A stretch of 64,000 nucleotides of DNA from UBA1952 sp965246855 (GCA_965246855.1 CBDFFP010000005.1:62001-126000); one strand, 5' to 3'; counted from the stretch's first letter, positions 25,087-34,840 are shown. A program made the numbers and translations. Notes: generated by a model not told the origin, from the sequence alone.

Positions 25087-27813
25087 ATGATACGCAGGCC
25101 GGGTAAAAATAAAAGGGAAATAGCTCCCGTCGCTCGTTGTGGGGCCTGCCTGCTGGTAGTCTTAACAGTTCTGCTTGCCACAGGCCGCGCTGCCGCACAA
25201 ACAAAGACGAGTACGGACACCACCAAAACCCTTATTTCCCCCACTACCGATTCCCTTCAAATTTCACAGAAAGACACGGCCACCGCTACGCCCGACAGCG
25301 CCTCACTTGCTGCCAAAGACAGTGCCCGCCGCCAGACCCTCGCCGACTCGCTGGGCATCCGGATTTCCCCCGATGCGCTCCCGGCCATCGTGGAGGCCAT
25401 TGCAACGGACAGTGCTGTCCTCCAGCTTCGCAAGAACCAGTTCTTTCTCTACGGAAACGTGGAGGTGAAGTATGAAGACCTGAAGCTGAACGCGGGCAAG
25501 GTGACCTACGACCAGAAGGGCGGCATCATCTTCGCCGAGCCTTCCATTGACACCGCCGCAACGCCCGGAAAGAAGAAGGAGTTGCCCACTTTTACGCAAG
25601 GGAGCGAGAAGTTTACCTACGACGACCTGCGCTACAACTTCAACACCAAGAAGGCAATTGTGCGCAATGCCCGCACCAAATACGGCGAGGGCTTTATGTT
25701 CAGCGATCAGGTGAAACGCGCGCCCGACCAAAGCATCTTTGGCAAGCAAAGCGTCTATACCACCTGCAATCTCGACACCCCGCACTTCGGGATTCGTGCC
25801 CGGAAGATTAAGGTGATTCCCGGACGCATTGTCGTTGCCGGCGCATCCAACTTTGAGATTGAAGGCGTGCCCACGCCCCTGCTCCTGCCCTTCGCGCTCT
25901 TCCCCATTTCCGAGCAGCAACGCTCCGGCTTCCGCATTCCTTCCTACACGATTGAGCAACAGCGCGGCGTGGGCCTCACGAATGGCGGCTACTACGTGTA
26001 TTTCTCCGATAAGGCCGACCTGCTTGTTACCTCTAACATTTACTCCCGCGGAAGCTTCAACGTCTCGGCGGTTTCGGCGTATTCTAACCGCTACCGCTAC
26101 AACGGCGGCGTGCAACTGGCCTATGGCTACGAGAAACTGGGCGAAGTGTTTGAACCCGGCAGCAGCATTACCAAGACTTTTGCCATCCGCTGGCAACACC
26201 GCACTGATCCGAAGGCGCGCCCGGGCGTGGCCTTTAACGCTAACGTGGACTTCCAGAAAGGAAACTACTACCAGCGCAACTCCTACAACCCCTCGCTTGT
26301 CCTCCAGAACCAGTACAACTCCTCCCTGACGTTCACCAAGACGTGGCGCAAGCGCCCAATGAGCCTCACGGCGGGCGCGAATTTCCAGCAGACGTTCAAC
26401 GGCCAAAGCTCGGTGAACAACGTGCAACTCCCTTCCCTCAACTATTACTACTCGCAGATAACGCCCTTTAAACGGAAGCTGCCGATTGGCCCGCCCAAGT
26501 GGTACGAGAAGATAACGGCCTCCTATAACCTCAACCTGACCAACAATATCTCTTTCGTGGACACGGCCTTGCGCCTTTCGCAGCTTCAGTTCACCAATTT
26601 TAGAAACGGTATCCAGCATTCCGTTCCCATCTCGGCTTCCTACACGGCGCTGCGCTACATTAATCTCTCCTTCAGCGTTTCTTACAACGAGTATTGGCTG
26701 GGCCGGAAGGACTTTATCAACTACAACTACCGAAAGGAAGGCCTTGATACGCTGACGCGCACGGGCTTTTTTACCGCGCGCGACTTCACGAGCAACGTCA
26801 CTGCCTCCACGCGCATCTATGGCCTCCGCCTTTTTAAGAAAGGGAAAATCGCGGGCATCCGCCATGTTATTGAGCCTTCCATTGGCTATGGTTATACGCC
26901 CGACTTTGCCAAAGCGCCTTTCAACAGAACCTATTACCAGCAGCTCTCTCCCGGCGGCAATGTTGCCTTCGCTTCCCCCTACACGCTGAACGCCTTTGGG
27001 CCTAACGCAACCTTCGGCTCTTTCTCTTCGGCGCTTAATTACGGCCTCAACAACGTCCTCCAGGCCAAAATAAGAAGCCGCCGGAAGGCCAATGATACCG
27101 GCGCAACGCCCACGCGGAACACCACGCTCATTGATCGGCTCTCGCTGGACGGGCGCTACAACTTCGCGGCGGATTCTTTCCGGTTCTCGGACATCGCGCT
27201 TACGTTCCGCACAAACCTTTTGGAGAAAATCAACGTCTCGGCAAGCGCCGCTTTCGACCCCTATGCGTTTGATTATCAAAGAGGCATCCGCAACCGGGTA
27301 ACGCTTGTAGAATCGGGCGGCGGATTGGTGCGCTTTCGCTCCGGCAACATCTCCCTTTCCACTTCTTTGCGCTCCACCACGAAGACGGCCCCCACCGTGC
27401 CCGATTCAACCAACAATGCGAACCGCCTTTTGCGCGGCGGGGCGTCGGAGTATGTGGATTTCAACATCCCGTGGAACCTAAACCTGAGCTATTCCCTCAC
27501 CGCGAACCGCAACTACATCGCCGCGGCCCGCAAGGATACGTTTGTGGTGGAGCAGAACGCCATTTTGGGCGGCGATTTCAACCTTACGCCGCGCTGGAAA
27601 ATAGCCGTGACCTCGGGCTATAACCTTCGTCTTCATCAACTTTCCTTCACGTCGGTGGATGTTTACCGCGACCTGCATTGCTTTGAAATGCGGCTAAACA
27701 CCATTCCCTTCGGGCCACTCAAGAGCTTCACTTTTACGCTGAACGTGAAGGCCGCAGTGTTGCAGGATTTGCGCCTGATAAGAAGAAGGGATTTTCGGGA
27801 CAGCGCGTTTTAA
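25087..27813 (+). CDS. lptD: LptD-like LPS assembly protein
   Basis: A 908-residue outer-membrane protein. A signal peptide (cleavage near A-A-A-Q, residue 38) is followed by a Ser/Thr/Asp-rich linker and an OstA/LptA-like beta-jellyroll: repeats such as V-E-V-K-Y-E-D-L-K-L-N-A-G-K-V-T-Y and L-R-Y-N-F-N-T-K-K-A-I-V. The remaining 600 residues form a large beta barrel. It would insert lipopolysaccharide into the outer leaflet together with an LptE-like lipoprotein. Cysteines are few compared with the E. coli protein. Its 3' end overlaps the convergent neighbour by three to four bases, with both stop codons sharing TTAA. Confidence 0.87.
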   Translation: MIRRPGKNKREIAPVARCGACLLVVLTVLLATGRAAAQTKTSTDTTKTLISPTTDSLQISQKDTATATPDSASLAAKDSARRQTLADSLGIRISPDALPAIVEAIATDSAVLQLRKNQFFLYGNVEVKYEDLKLNAGKVTYDQKGGIIFAEPSIDTAATPGKKKELPTFTQGSEKFTYDDLRYNFNTKKAIVRNARTKYGEGFMFSDQVKRAPDQSIFGKQSVYTTCNLDTPHFGIRARKIKVIPGRIVVAGASNFEIEGVPTPLLLPFALFPISEQQRSGFRIPSYTIEQQRGVGLTNGGYYVYFSDKADLLVTSNIYSRGSFNVSAVSAYSNRYRYNGGVQLAYGYEKLGEVFEPGSSITKTFAIRWQHRTDPKARPGVAFNANVDFQKGNYYQRNSYNPSLVLQNQYNSSLTFTKTWRKRPMSLTAGANFQQTFNGQSSVNNVQLPSLNYYYSQITPFKRKLPIGPPKWYEKITASYNLNLTNNISFVDTALRLSQLQFTNFRNGIQHSVPISASYTALRYINLSFSVSYNEYWLGRKDFINYNYRKEGLDTLTRTGFFTARDFTSNVTASTRIYGLRLFKKGKIAGIRHVIEPSIGYGYTPDFAKAPFNRTYYQQLSPGGNVAFASPYTLNAFGPNATFGSFSSALNYGLNNVLQAKIRSRRKANDTGATPTRNTTLIDRLSLDGRYNFAADSFRFSDIALTFRTNLLEKINVSASAAFDPYAFDYQRGIRNRVTLVESGGGLVRFRSGNISLSTSLRSTTKTAPTVPDSTNNANRLLRGGASEYVDFNIPWNLNLSYSLTANRNYIAAARKDTFVVEQNAILGGDFNLTPRWKIAVTSGYNLRLHQLSFTSVDVYRDLHCFEMRLNTIPFGPLKSFTFTLNVKAAVLQDLRLIRRRDFRDSAF

Positions 27814-28721
27814 ATCTCGGTAGGGGAAATTCTTTCCAACACCACCGCTACCCGCACGTGCTCGCCCAGGCTTAAGGCTATTTCTATTTCCTGCGGCGCA
27901 AATCCCTCCGCCACTACCCGACACGCATAAACGCCCGGCTCTGCGCGCTTCACCAGGCAGCCGCCCTTTTGCGCGGTGCGCCGCAACAGCTTCAGCGCCG
28001 GAATGGAAATGATTGCACCCGCCACCGGCTGCCCATTGCCCTCCCGCACCTTAAACGAAAGCGCCAAATGCCGGAAACCGGGCTTGGTAATGTCCCGCGC
28101 ATAGAAGTAGCGCTGGTAAAATGCAGGGGCCGATGTCTTAAACAGAACCATCTGCGCATCCATTGTTTCCAACAATTGCCGCGCGCGCGTCTCTATTGTT
28201 TTCAAGCGCTTCGTTCCCTCCTTGCGGGCGTCCATTGCTGCGCGCGGCTTGTCCAGCCAGCCGCTGTAAGTGGTAGCCAATGTGCGTAAGGCCTTCACCT
28301 TTGCCGTTGTGATGCCGTAAGGCCCCAGCCCACTCAGGTTGTCGGTTGCCAGCGTGGCCACGCGCTCCGCCTCGCCTATCACCGCCCTGTCCGTGAGGAC
28401 CCGCACAGCAGAAAGGGTGAGATGTGCGCTGCGTTGCAACGTCTCCTCCTGAAGGATAAAAGCATACGCCTTCACCCCACCGGCAATCGTCAGAATCTGG
28501 CCTTCCAATGTTGCGCGCACTTCCCGCTTGGCTATCGTTACGCCCTCTGGTCTCCCCAGTTGCAGGGCCAATGCACCCGCCCACAAGTCCAATACATCCG
28601 TTTGCAACAGCGCAAAAGACTGTGCGAAAGAAGGCGTTCCCGCCCAGTCGGTTTGGTATTCGTTGCACACACTTGAAACACCGTGTACCATGTTGTAGAA
28701 CACCCTTTGCGTAGCTTTCAT
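27810..28721 (-). CDS. Orphan helical protein with C-terminal carboxypeptidase-regulatory-like domain
   Basis: A 303-residue protein. Residues 1-215 are predicted to be mainly alpha-helical with no named domain; a segment A-P-A-F-Y-Q-R-Y-F-Y-A-R-D-I lies near 205. Residues 220-300 look like a small beta-sandwich of the carboxypeptidase-regulatory/CNA-B type (F-K-V-R-E-G-N-G-Q-P-V-A-G-A, G-V-Y-A-C-R-V-V-A-E-G-F), although no signal peptide is present. A 21-bp tandem array begins 38-59 bp upstream of its start. Function unknown. Confidence 0.7.
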   Translation of the reverse strand: MKATQRVFYNMVHGVSSVCNEYQTDWAGTPSFAQSFALLQTDVLDLWAGALALQLGRPEGVTIAKREVRATLEGQILTIAGGVKAYAFILQEETLQRSAHLTLSAVRVLTDRAVIGEAERVATLATDNLSGLGPYGITTAKVKALRTLATTYSGWLDKPRAAMDARKEGTKRLKTIETRARQLLETMDAQMVLFKTSAPAFYQRYFYARDITKPGFRHLALSFKVREGNGQPVAGAIISIPALKLLRRTAQKGGCLVKRAEPGVYACRVVAEGFAPQEIEIALSLGEHVRVAVVLERISPTEI

Positions 28722-28779
28722 AGGAAAAATTTTGAGGCAAGATACGTTCTTTTTTTAAACACCTTTCATTTTTAGTTAC

Positions 28780-28947
28780 ACATCTCTCACTTTGGAGTAA
28801 ACATCTTTGATTTGGAAGAAGACATTTGACATTTGGAAGAAAACATCCACTATTTTGAAGCGAACATCTGGCGCTTAGGAAGAATCATCTATCGTTTGGA
28901 AACAAACATCTTCCATTTTGGAGCAAACATTTATGTTCCAGAAAATA
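28780..28947. repeat. 21-bp tandem array, eight indel-free units
   Basis: ACATC-type anchors lie at 28780, 28801, 28822, 28843, 28864, 28885, 28906 and 28927, exactly 21 bp apart. A weaker ninth unit may begin at 28759. The approximate consensus is ACATCTTTCATTTTGGAAGA plus A. Units differ by substitutions only. Stop codons interrupt the frames, so I treat it as non-coding. The remainder of the 28722-29158 gap, from 28948 on, is AT-rich with no other structure that I can name. Confidence 0.9.
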
Positions 28948-29158
28948 AAACCAGTAGCTGTTTCAAGCAAAATGAAAAGGGAATTCCATTTTAACGATAT
29001 TACCTTCTATTAAGACTGTGCTCTTTTTTCTTTGTTTTTATTTCTGGAGTAAAAAATAGCAGTCATTGTAAAGAATATAATCAAAGCAATCTACGCAATA
29101 TCTAAAGCGATTTGTGCAAGCTGTTTTCTTTGTTTGCAAAGAGATGTATGTTGTGTAC

Positions 29159-30853
29159 TTACGGCATCAACAGCTTCACGGCCCCTTGCGCGCCCTCCGT
29201 TTTGTAGCGCAGGATATAAATGCCCGAAGCCAGCGATTGCGGCAACGGCAGCACTAGCGTCTGATTCCCCGTAAAGCGCAACGTGGCCGTTGTTATTACG
29301 CGCCCGGCAAGGTCCAGAAGCGACACTTGCGCGCCACCCGAGTCGCTACGCGACAGCAACAGGCTGTTGTCTGCCGCCTGATAAGAAGCATTTACCACAC
29401 CCAGCTTTCCGGCAAGATTCACCGGTATGCCCAGCGTTCCAAAAGCCGCCCCAAAGTCGGGAATGCCGTATCCCTGTTGCGCGTCGGGGTTGTTGTAAAG
29501 GCTTGCGCTGCGCACGATGGCGTCGCGGATTTCGCCCGGTTTCTTGTTGGGGAACGCCTGCCACAGGCAAGCTGCAAAGCCTGCAATCTGGGGCGTGGCG
29601 AAGGACGTGCCGCTGCCGTTGAAGAAGCCCCCGGAGCTGTTATAAACCGCCGCCGCCTGCCCCATGCCGCATACGTCCGGCTTCACCCTTCCTGCCGCGT
29701 TTGGCCCAAAGCCGCTAAAAGAAGAGGAAACGCCGTTCACCGCTACGGAGCCTACCGTCAGGGCGCTGTCAGCGTCGCCCGGGGTCAGGATTTTCCGGCC
29801 CCAGGCCGTGTTGTTTCCTTCATTTCCCGCCGCAACTACTACCAACATTCCTTTAGCCGTAGCCGTGTTGGCCGCCTGCGCCACAGAGGTCGTCTTTCCA
29901 TCCAGCTCCGAAAACAGGAAGTCGGAATTAGCGGGGAAACTGAAGGTGTTGTAGCCCAGAGACGCAGAAATAACGTCTACACCCATGCTATCGGCGCGCT
30001 CCATGCCTGCTGTCATCTGGTCAAGCTCGGCGCGCTGTTCAGAGGCGGGATTCTCGGTCACATAAAGAGCGATGGAGGCATCCGGGGCGGCGCCCACAAA
30101 CACATTGGGCTGGTAGCCCGCAATGTCGGAGAGGCAATTGGTTCCGTGGGTGCTGGTGCTGTAAAGCGTTGTCGTGCTGCGCCTCACGAAATCAAAACTG
30201 TCCACCAGCCGCCCCTGCGCGTGCAGCGCCACGAAGCCGGGATGGGTATCGGCGCCGGAGAAATACTCGTCAATAACCGCAATCAGCATTCCCGCGCCGG
30301 TGTATCCGGCATCATGGAGGGTTTGGCCGGCCACCAGTTGCGTCTGGTCCCAGGTCGCGGCGTAATAGGCGGCGTTGGCGGCGGCTTTCTGCAGGGGGGA
30401 AGTCGGATTATTGGTTGGGATAAAGGTGCTGTCGGGCGTTTTTCCTTTCCCTTTATGAAGGCCAGCGGCGTAATTGCCCACCGTTTCCACCGCTGTTATC
30501 CAGCTTTTGGCGCGCAGCGCGGGCAGCGCCGTGGTGTCGGGCAGGAGGATAGTCATCTCGTTTCGCCAGCGCGAAAGCGTGTGGAGCTTTCCGCTACTTA
30601 TTTGCAGTGCAGAGTCGATGTAGCGGGGCGAAACGGGCCTGTCGTCATCCATAACCGCAATGCCGAATCGTGCCCGGCGGGCAAGCGCGCGCGGAGACAG
30701 AAAGGCAGCAGGATTCGTGAGCGCCGGGCTTCCCTGTTTGTCTGCAAAGCGCAGGCGGCAGACATATTGCGCGCCCTGCGCGGCGGCCTTGCCGGGCATT
30801 TCCACACAAGCCAGCAGCAGGAGGAAAAAGACGGCACGAAGGGTTTTATTCAT
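29159..30853 (-). CDS. S8 subtilisin-like peptidase with type IX secretion C-terminal domain
   Basis: A 564-residue secreted protease. After a 26-residue signal peptide comes a prodomain, then the catalytic triad Asp195 (I-A-V-I-D-E), His236 (S-T-H-G-T-N) and Ser417 (G-T-S-F-A-T-P), with the oxyanion Asn344 in A-A-G-N-E-G. The last 80 residues form a type IX sorting domain ending in S-G-I-Y-I-L-R-Y and V-K-L-L-M-P, so the enzyme should be exported through the T9SS and attached to the surface or released. The start at 30853 is preferred, because an upstream ATG at 30889 lies within the neighbour's terminator. Confidence 0.9.
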   Translation of the reverse strand: MNKTLRAVFFLLLLACVEMPGKAAAQGAQYVCRLRFADKQGSPALTNPAAFLSPRALARRARFGIAVMDDDRPVSPRYIDSALQISSGKLHTLSRWRNEMTILLPDTTALPALRAKSWITAVETVGNYAAGLHKGKGKTPDSTFIPTNNPTSPLQKAAANAAYYAATWDQTQLVAGQTLHDAGYTGAGMLIAVIDEYFSGADTHPGFVALHAQGRLVDSFDFVRRSTTTLYSTSTHGTNCLSDIAGYQPNVFVGAAPDASIALYVTENPASEQRAELDQMTAGMERADSMGVDVISASLGYNTFSFPANSDFLFSELDGKTTSVAQAANTATAKGMLVVVAAGNEGNNTAWGRKILTPGDADSALTVGSVAVNGVSSSFSGFGPNAAGRVKPDVCGMGQAAAVYNSSGGFFNGSGTSFATPQIAGFAACLWQAFPNKKPGEIRDAIVRSASLYNNPDAQQGYGIPDFGAAFGTLGIPVNLAGKLGVVNASYQAADNSLLLSRSDSGGAQVSLLDLAGRVITTATLRFTGNQTLVLPLPQSLASGIYILRYKTEGAQGAVKLLMP

Positions 30854-30878
30854 CTCCACAAGTTCTGTTTTCTCCATT

Positions 30879-30906
30879 AAAAAAGGCATCGTGCGATGCC
30901 TTTTTT
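30879..30906 (-). terminator. Bidirectional-looking terminator between two minus-strand genes
   Basis: Stem GGCATC (30885-30890) / GATGCC (30895-30900) with a 4-nt loop is flanked by six A and six T. On the minus strand it follows the lipoprotein gene by a few bases. Confidence 0.82.
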
Positions 30907-30910
30907 CTTC

Positions 30911-31651
30911 TTAATTGTTGTAGTTAAAAGCCTTCATGGTGACCGCTGTTCCCTTTCGGGCCGCCGCAACGCCGGGGTCGTAGGTCCAGTGGACAAATTG
31001 CTTTTCAATAAGGCCCACATTGAGCGCGTATTTCTCCCTGCCGAAGGTGCGGTAGGCATAGGCGGCAGGCGATTGTTCGGGATTGTTCAGCGTGTCGTCC
31101 ACCTGGTTCACGGTCAGCGTGTTATTGAAGGTCTTGAAACCGTTGTTGTAGGAAGCGGCCACGTCGGCATACGTGTAGTGCCAGTCGCGGTAGAAAAGGC
31201 GGTCTTGCTGGAGGGTAGAGATGAACTCATTGCCGAGCCAGGTCTTACCATTCACCACCGGGAACTTCAGCTTAACGAAGCGGATGTTGTCCTGCACCCA
31301 TTCCAACTGGCTTTGGGTGGTCGTGGTCTGGAAAGTGCTTTGCAGGCGCCAGCCCTCGGTTGCGTCTTTGCGTTGGGAGACGGTGATGGAGTAAGTGGGG
31401 CGGCCCTGGAGGTCAGTCAATGTATCGGAGATAGCATAGCGCAGGTCCAGGAAGTAATGCGTCTCCGTGCCGAGGAAGTCATCCCAGTAAGTAGAGTCCA
31501 CATGGTACTCTACAAAGTGGCCTTTGCGCAGAGGGAAATAGGCACTGTCGCTGACGGAGACCGGCGTGCTCGTCGTGTTGTCCGTAGAGCAGGAGAAAAG
31601 CAACAGCACCGGCAGGGCGAGGACTAAAAAGGAAAAGCGGAACAGCTTCAT
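30911..31651 (-). CDS. Lipoprotein of unknown function
   Basis: A 246-residue protein with a typical lipoprotein signal (L-L-L-F-S-C, Cys21) followed by a Thr/Ser-rich tether. The mature part is predicted beta-rich, with Y-F-P-L-R-K-G-H-F-V-E-Y-H-V-D-S near its start, a pattern often seen in Bacteroidota periplasmic or surface lipoproteins that contain a barrel-like fold. No catalytic motif is visible. It shares orientation with the downstream subtilase but is separated from it by a terminator. Confidence 0.78.
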   Translation of the reverse strand: MKLFRFSFLVLALPVLLLFSCSTDNTTSTPVSVSDSAYFPLRKGHFVEYHVDSTYWDDFLGTETHYFLDLRYAISDTLTDLQGRPTYSITVSQRKDATEGWRLQSTFQTTTTQSQLEWVQDNIRFVKLKFPVVNGKTWLGNEFISTLQQDRLFYRDWHYTYADVAASYNNGFKTFNNTLTVNQVDDTLNNPEQSPAAYAYRTFGREKYALNVGLIEKQFVHWTYDPGVAAARKGTAVTMKAFNYNN

Positions 31652-31729
31652 AAGGGGCGTTCAGAAGAAAGCGAGAAACGATTATAGGACGTAAATATAA
31701 GGCCGGAAGGAGGGAAAGGTTGCAATGGC

Positions 31730-32836
31730 CTACAAATGCTGAATGATGCCGCCACCAATCACATCGTCACCATCGTAGAAAACAGCACTTTGCCCTGGCG
31801 CTACTCCGGAAACGGCGTGGTCGAAGTGTACCAGCACACTGTCCGCGTCCGGCCCGTCTGACTGTAAAAAACCACTCGTTCCGGGATCGCGGTAGCGAAT
31901 CTTAATCGTTGCAGATTGGCCATCCAGCACTTGGGGCTGCTTTATCCAGTTGATGCCCTTTACGCGCATGTCCACGCTCTTCAAATCCTCCGCCTCGCCC
32001 AGCACCACGGTGTTTGTTTCGGGGTGGATGGCGGTCACAAAGACCGGGCGGCCCAGTGCGATGTCCAGCCCTTTCCGCTGCCCGATGGTGTAGAACGGAT
32101 AACCTTTATGCTTGCCCACCGGGGTGCCGTCGGTCAGCACATAATCGCCGCCATCCACGCGCGCTTCCAGCCCTGCCACGTTGCGCTTCAGGAAGCCCCG
32201 GTAATCATTGTCGGGAACGAAGCATATTTCGTAGCTCTCCGCTTTTTGGGAAAGCTCCGTGTAGCCGCGTTCCGCCGCCATCTTGCGCACGTCTGTCTTC
32301 AGGAATGCCCCAAGCGGAAACAACGTGCGCGCGAGCGTTTCCTGCGGCAGTCCCCACAGCACATAGCTCTGGTCTTTGGTCAGGTCGTGGGCCTTGCTGA
32401 GCACCCAGCGGTCATTTTCTTCGCGCACCTGCGCATAGTGGCCCGTAGCGATGAAATCGCAGCCCAATGCGTCGGCGCGTTTCAGGAGCGCGGCCCATTT
32501 AATGTGGGTATTGCACAGCACACAGGGATTAGGCGTGCGCCCGGCGAGGTATTCGTCCACAAAATTCTGCACCACAAAGCCGCCGAACTCGTCGCGGATG
32601 TCAATGACGTAATGCGGGAAGCCATGCTCCACCGCCGCCTGCCGCGCGTCGTTGAAAGCATCCAGATTGCAACAGCCTGTTTCCTTCTTTCCCGTGTTGC
32701 CCACCGCCGTTGCGTAGTCCCAGGTTTTCATGGTGATGCCCACCACTTCGTAGCCTTGTTCGTGCAGGAGCAGGGCTGCCACGGTGCTGTCAATGCCGCC
32801 GCTCATCGCCACCAGCACTTTTCCTTTGTTTTTCAT
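31730..32836 (-). CDS. mnmA: tRNA-specific 2-thiouridylase MnmA
   Basis: A 368-residue PP-loop enzyme that thiolates U34 of tRNA Lys, Glu and Gln. The ATP pyrophosphatase loop is M-S-G-G-I-D-S (residues 11-17). The catalytic cysteines are Cys105 in N-P-C-V-L-C-N and Cys205 in S-Y-E-I-C-F-V-P. The C-terminal region has the expected I-G-Q-R-K-G-L and beta-barrel segments. Length and motifs are complete. It is monocistronic here. Confidence 0.96.
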   Translation of the reverse strand: MKNKGKVLVAMSGGIDSTVAALLLHEQGYEVVGITMKTWDYATAVGNTGKKETGCCNLDAFNDARQAAVEHGFPHYVIDIRDEFGGFVVQNFVDEYLAGRTPNPCVLCNTHIKWAALLKRADALGCDFIATGHYAQVREENDRWVLSKAHDLTKDQSYVLWGLPQETLARTLFPLGAFLKTDVRKMAAERGYTELSQKAESYEICFVPDNDYRGFLKRNVAGLEARVDGGDYVLTDGTPVGKHKGYPFYTIGQRKGLDIALGRPVFVTAIHPETNTVVLGEAEDLKSVDMRVKGINWIKQPQVLDGQSATIKIRYRDPGTSGFLQSDGPDADSVLVHFDHAVSGVAPGQSAVFYDGDDVIGGGIIQHL

Positions 32837-32980
32837 GGATGATTTCTTCCCGGAAAAGCCTGTTTCCGGGGCTGTAAAAATACCTTCTCTGCCGGGGCAG
32901 CGGGCGTTAAAAGATTTGATTGGGGTATTGTGGGAAGGGCTGTATACTGGTTAGTAAAGAGGTGACACAGGAGAGCACTT

Positions 32981-34648
32981 CTATTCCTGCTCCACACCTT
33001 TCCGGCTTCTATCCACCACCTCCCACGCGCCGCGGTTGAAGTAAAGCAAGAGCGCAGAGGTGTCTTTGAGTTGAAGCTTGTATTGGTGTGCCCACTTGTC
33101 GAGCGTCATTTTGTAGAGGCTGTTTTCGTGGCTTGCCGCGCCGAGGGAGCTTTGCCAATACCACAGTCCGGGGCGGATAAGCGTGACGTACATCAGGCTA
33201 TCGTTTTCCACCAAAATCCGCACGCCGTCTGCGGTGTCTTCCATGTTATAGCCAGCTACGACCTGTGGATGCGTAAGAGCAGAATCGCCGGTAAAAATTT
33301 TAAGGTGGGAGTTCAGTTCACTGAGCGAAGGACCTTCCTGATAGATAAAAATGCCTTTGAAGTTGGTTGGAACATTAAGCAGAATGACCTGCCCCTTGTG
33401 GTCTTTCCAACGGTAATCCTCCATTACGCGCCAGAATATTTTGGCAGAACGGCGGCACTGCAAGGCGGTGTAGAGCGTGAAGGAAGAAAGCAACAGACAG
33501 AGCAACAGGGTGACTGCAATAGCAACATCACGTCGCAGCCGAAACACCAAAACCGCGATAAGCGGCCACTGGAAAAGTCCGGTGAAGTACAGCAGCCGGT
33601 CATTATGATAGAGGCCAATCTCCATTGCGCTTAAGGTTACAATCAGCAGCGAGCCACCCACCGCACCTGCCGTAACCCAGAGGAGCGGTGCATGTTTTGA
33701 GCGGCGAAAAGCAGCGATGCCTGTGAACAGAATTGCACTGGTTAGGAAAAGAATGGAAAGCCTTCCGCCCTTGTTGGTGAGAACTGCTTTATACACTTTC
33801 GCGCGGGTTTCCTGTGGCCAGTAGCGGCCTTGTAGAAGCAGGTGGAATTCGTTTTGAAGGAAATGACTAAAGCCCTTTACAGGCTCCTTTAGAAATGCCT
33901 CAATGCTGCCCTGCTGATGTGGAACAAACCCGCCATAGGCTAGGCGATACAAAACAAAATGGCCGATAAAAAGAAGCAGCATTACCGACAGCGCCACAAG
34001 TGTTTTCCGGGGGTAAAAGTGCGATAGCACCTTCCGGTGGCGGGCATACAGCAGCGCCAGCAAAATCGCCATTGGGAGCGTGGCATAGAAAAGCTCCAGC
34101 GTAAAGGTGGAGACGGCGTAAAGCACCAATGCGCCCACAAGCGCGCGTCCGGAATTTTGCAGAAAAGCGCGACGTAACAGAAGGAGAATACCTGCAAACA
34201 GCAGCACCGCCACCGGATAATGGTAAGACGCTTTCCAAAGAGCAATCTCCGCATTATGGGGCGCGACGAGCGAAAAAACATTTCCCCAAAACGCAATCGG
34301 CGCGGCCCTCTTCCACTCAAAATCTTCGTACAGTTTTCGCAGAAAAACCGTGAGCAGCGCACCCGCAGCGGCATACAATCCTGTTTGCAACAGAAACCAC
34401 GGAAGCAGCCGCGTTCCGAAAAGTTTTGTCCATGCCCACAACTCCAACTGCGTTACCTGATAGAGCGAAGTGATGCCCATCCCGGTGCGGTTGATGCAGT
34501 CGGAGAAGGACTTGTAGTAGTACATCTCGTACCAGCCGTGGAAATCCCGCTCAAAACCGGAGCGCCATGCGATGCCATAAAGCACGACGGCAATGACCCA
34601 AAAAAATATCCACAAAGGCAGGAAGGAAAGGCGGTAGAGGCGGGCCAT
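32981..34648 (-). CDS. Polytopic membrane protein, possibly glycosyltransferase-like
   Basis: A 555-residue protein with about ten hydrophobic helices in the first 400 residues and a soluble C-terminal domain of about 130 residues. The first periplasmic loop (R-D-F-H-G-W-Y-E-M-Y-Y-Y-K) holds an acidic residue in the place where GT-C enzymes have their catalytic Asp, but I cannot assign a family. It is alone on the minus strand and followed upstream by an extragenic palindrome. Cell-surface glycan work is plausible, not shown. Confidence 0.62.
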   Translation of the reverse strand: MARLYRLSFLPLWIFFWVIAVVLYGIAWRSGFERDFHGWYEMYYYKSFSDCINRTGMGITSLYQVTQLELWAWTKLFGTRLLPWFLLQTGLYAAAGALLTVFLRKLYEDFEWKRAAPIAFWGNVFSLVAPHNAEIALWKASYHYPVAVLLFAGILLLLRRAFLQNSGRALVGALVLYAVSTFTLELFYATLPMAILLALLYARHRKVLSHFYPRKTLVALSVMLLLFIGHFVLYRLAYGGFVPHQQGSIEAFLKEPVKGFSHFLQNEFHLLLQGRYWPQETRAKVYKAVLTNKGGRLSILFLTSAILFTGIAAFRRSKHAPLLWVTAGAVGGSLLIVTLSAMEIGLYHNDRLLYFTGLFQWPLIAVLVFRLRRDVAIAVTLLLCLLLSSFTLYTALQCRRSAKIFWRVMEDYRWKDHKGQVILLNVPTNFKGIFIYQEGPSLSELNSHLKIFTGDSALTHPQVVAGYNMEDTADGVRILVENDSLMYVTLIRPGLWYWQSSLGAASHENSLYKMTLDKWAHQYKLQLKDTSALLLYFNRGAWEVVDRSRKGVEQE

Positions 34649-34724
34649 AATGCTGCAAAGAAAGCAGCGGAATTCTTTTCTTTTAAAAGCCTACCCGAAG
34701 AATCAGAGAAGGGAGTTGTCTAAA

Positions 34725-34797
34725 ATCTTTTGTCCTCCCGGAACGGGATCTTAGCGGACAGGAGCCGACAGGTTTCCGTTCCGGGATGACAAAAGAT
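34725..34797. repeat. Extragenic palindrome of the CTTTTGTC type
   Basis: Arms 34725-34746 and 34776-34797 pair over about 20 bp (ATCTTTTGTCctCCCGGAAC and complement), separated by a 29-bp loop. The outer end matches the element at 10834-10931. Confidence 0.7.
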
Positions 34798-34840
34798 AAC
34801 CTCGGAGATGGTGTTTTACGGAATTCCTGAACAAGCCTTT

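Noticed and set aside
25303..27279. Long minus-strand open frame opposite lptD
   Set aside because: It is antisense to a clear LptD protein and has no recognisable domain.
29327..30880. Long plus-strand open frame opposite the subtilase
   Set aside because: It is a shadow of the catalytic gene on the minus strand.
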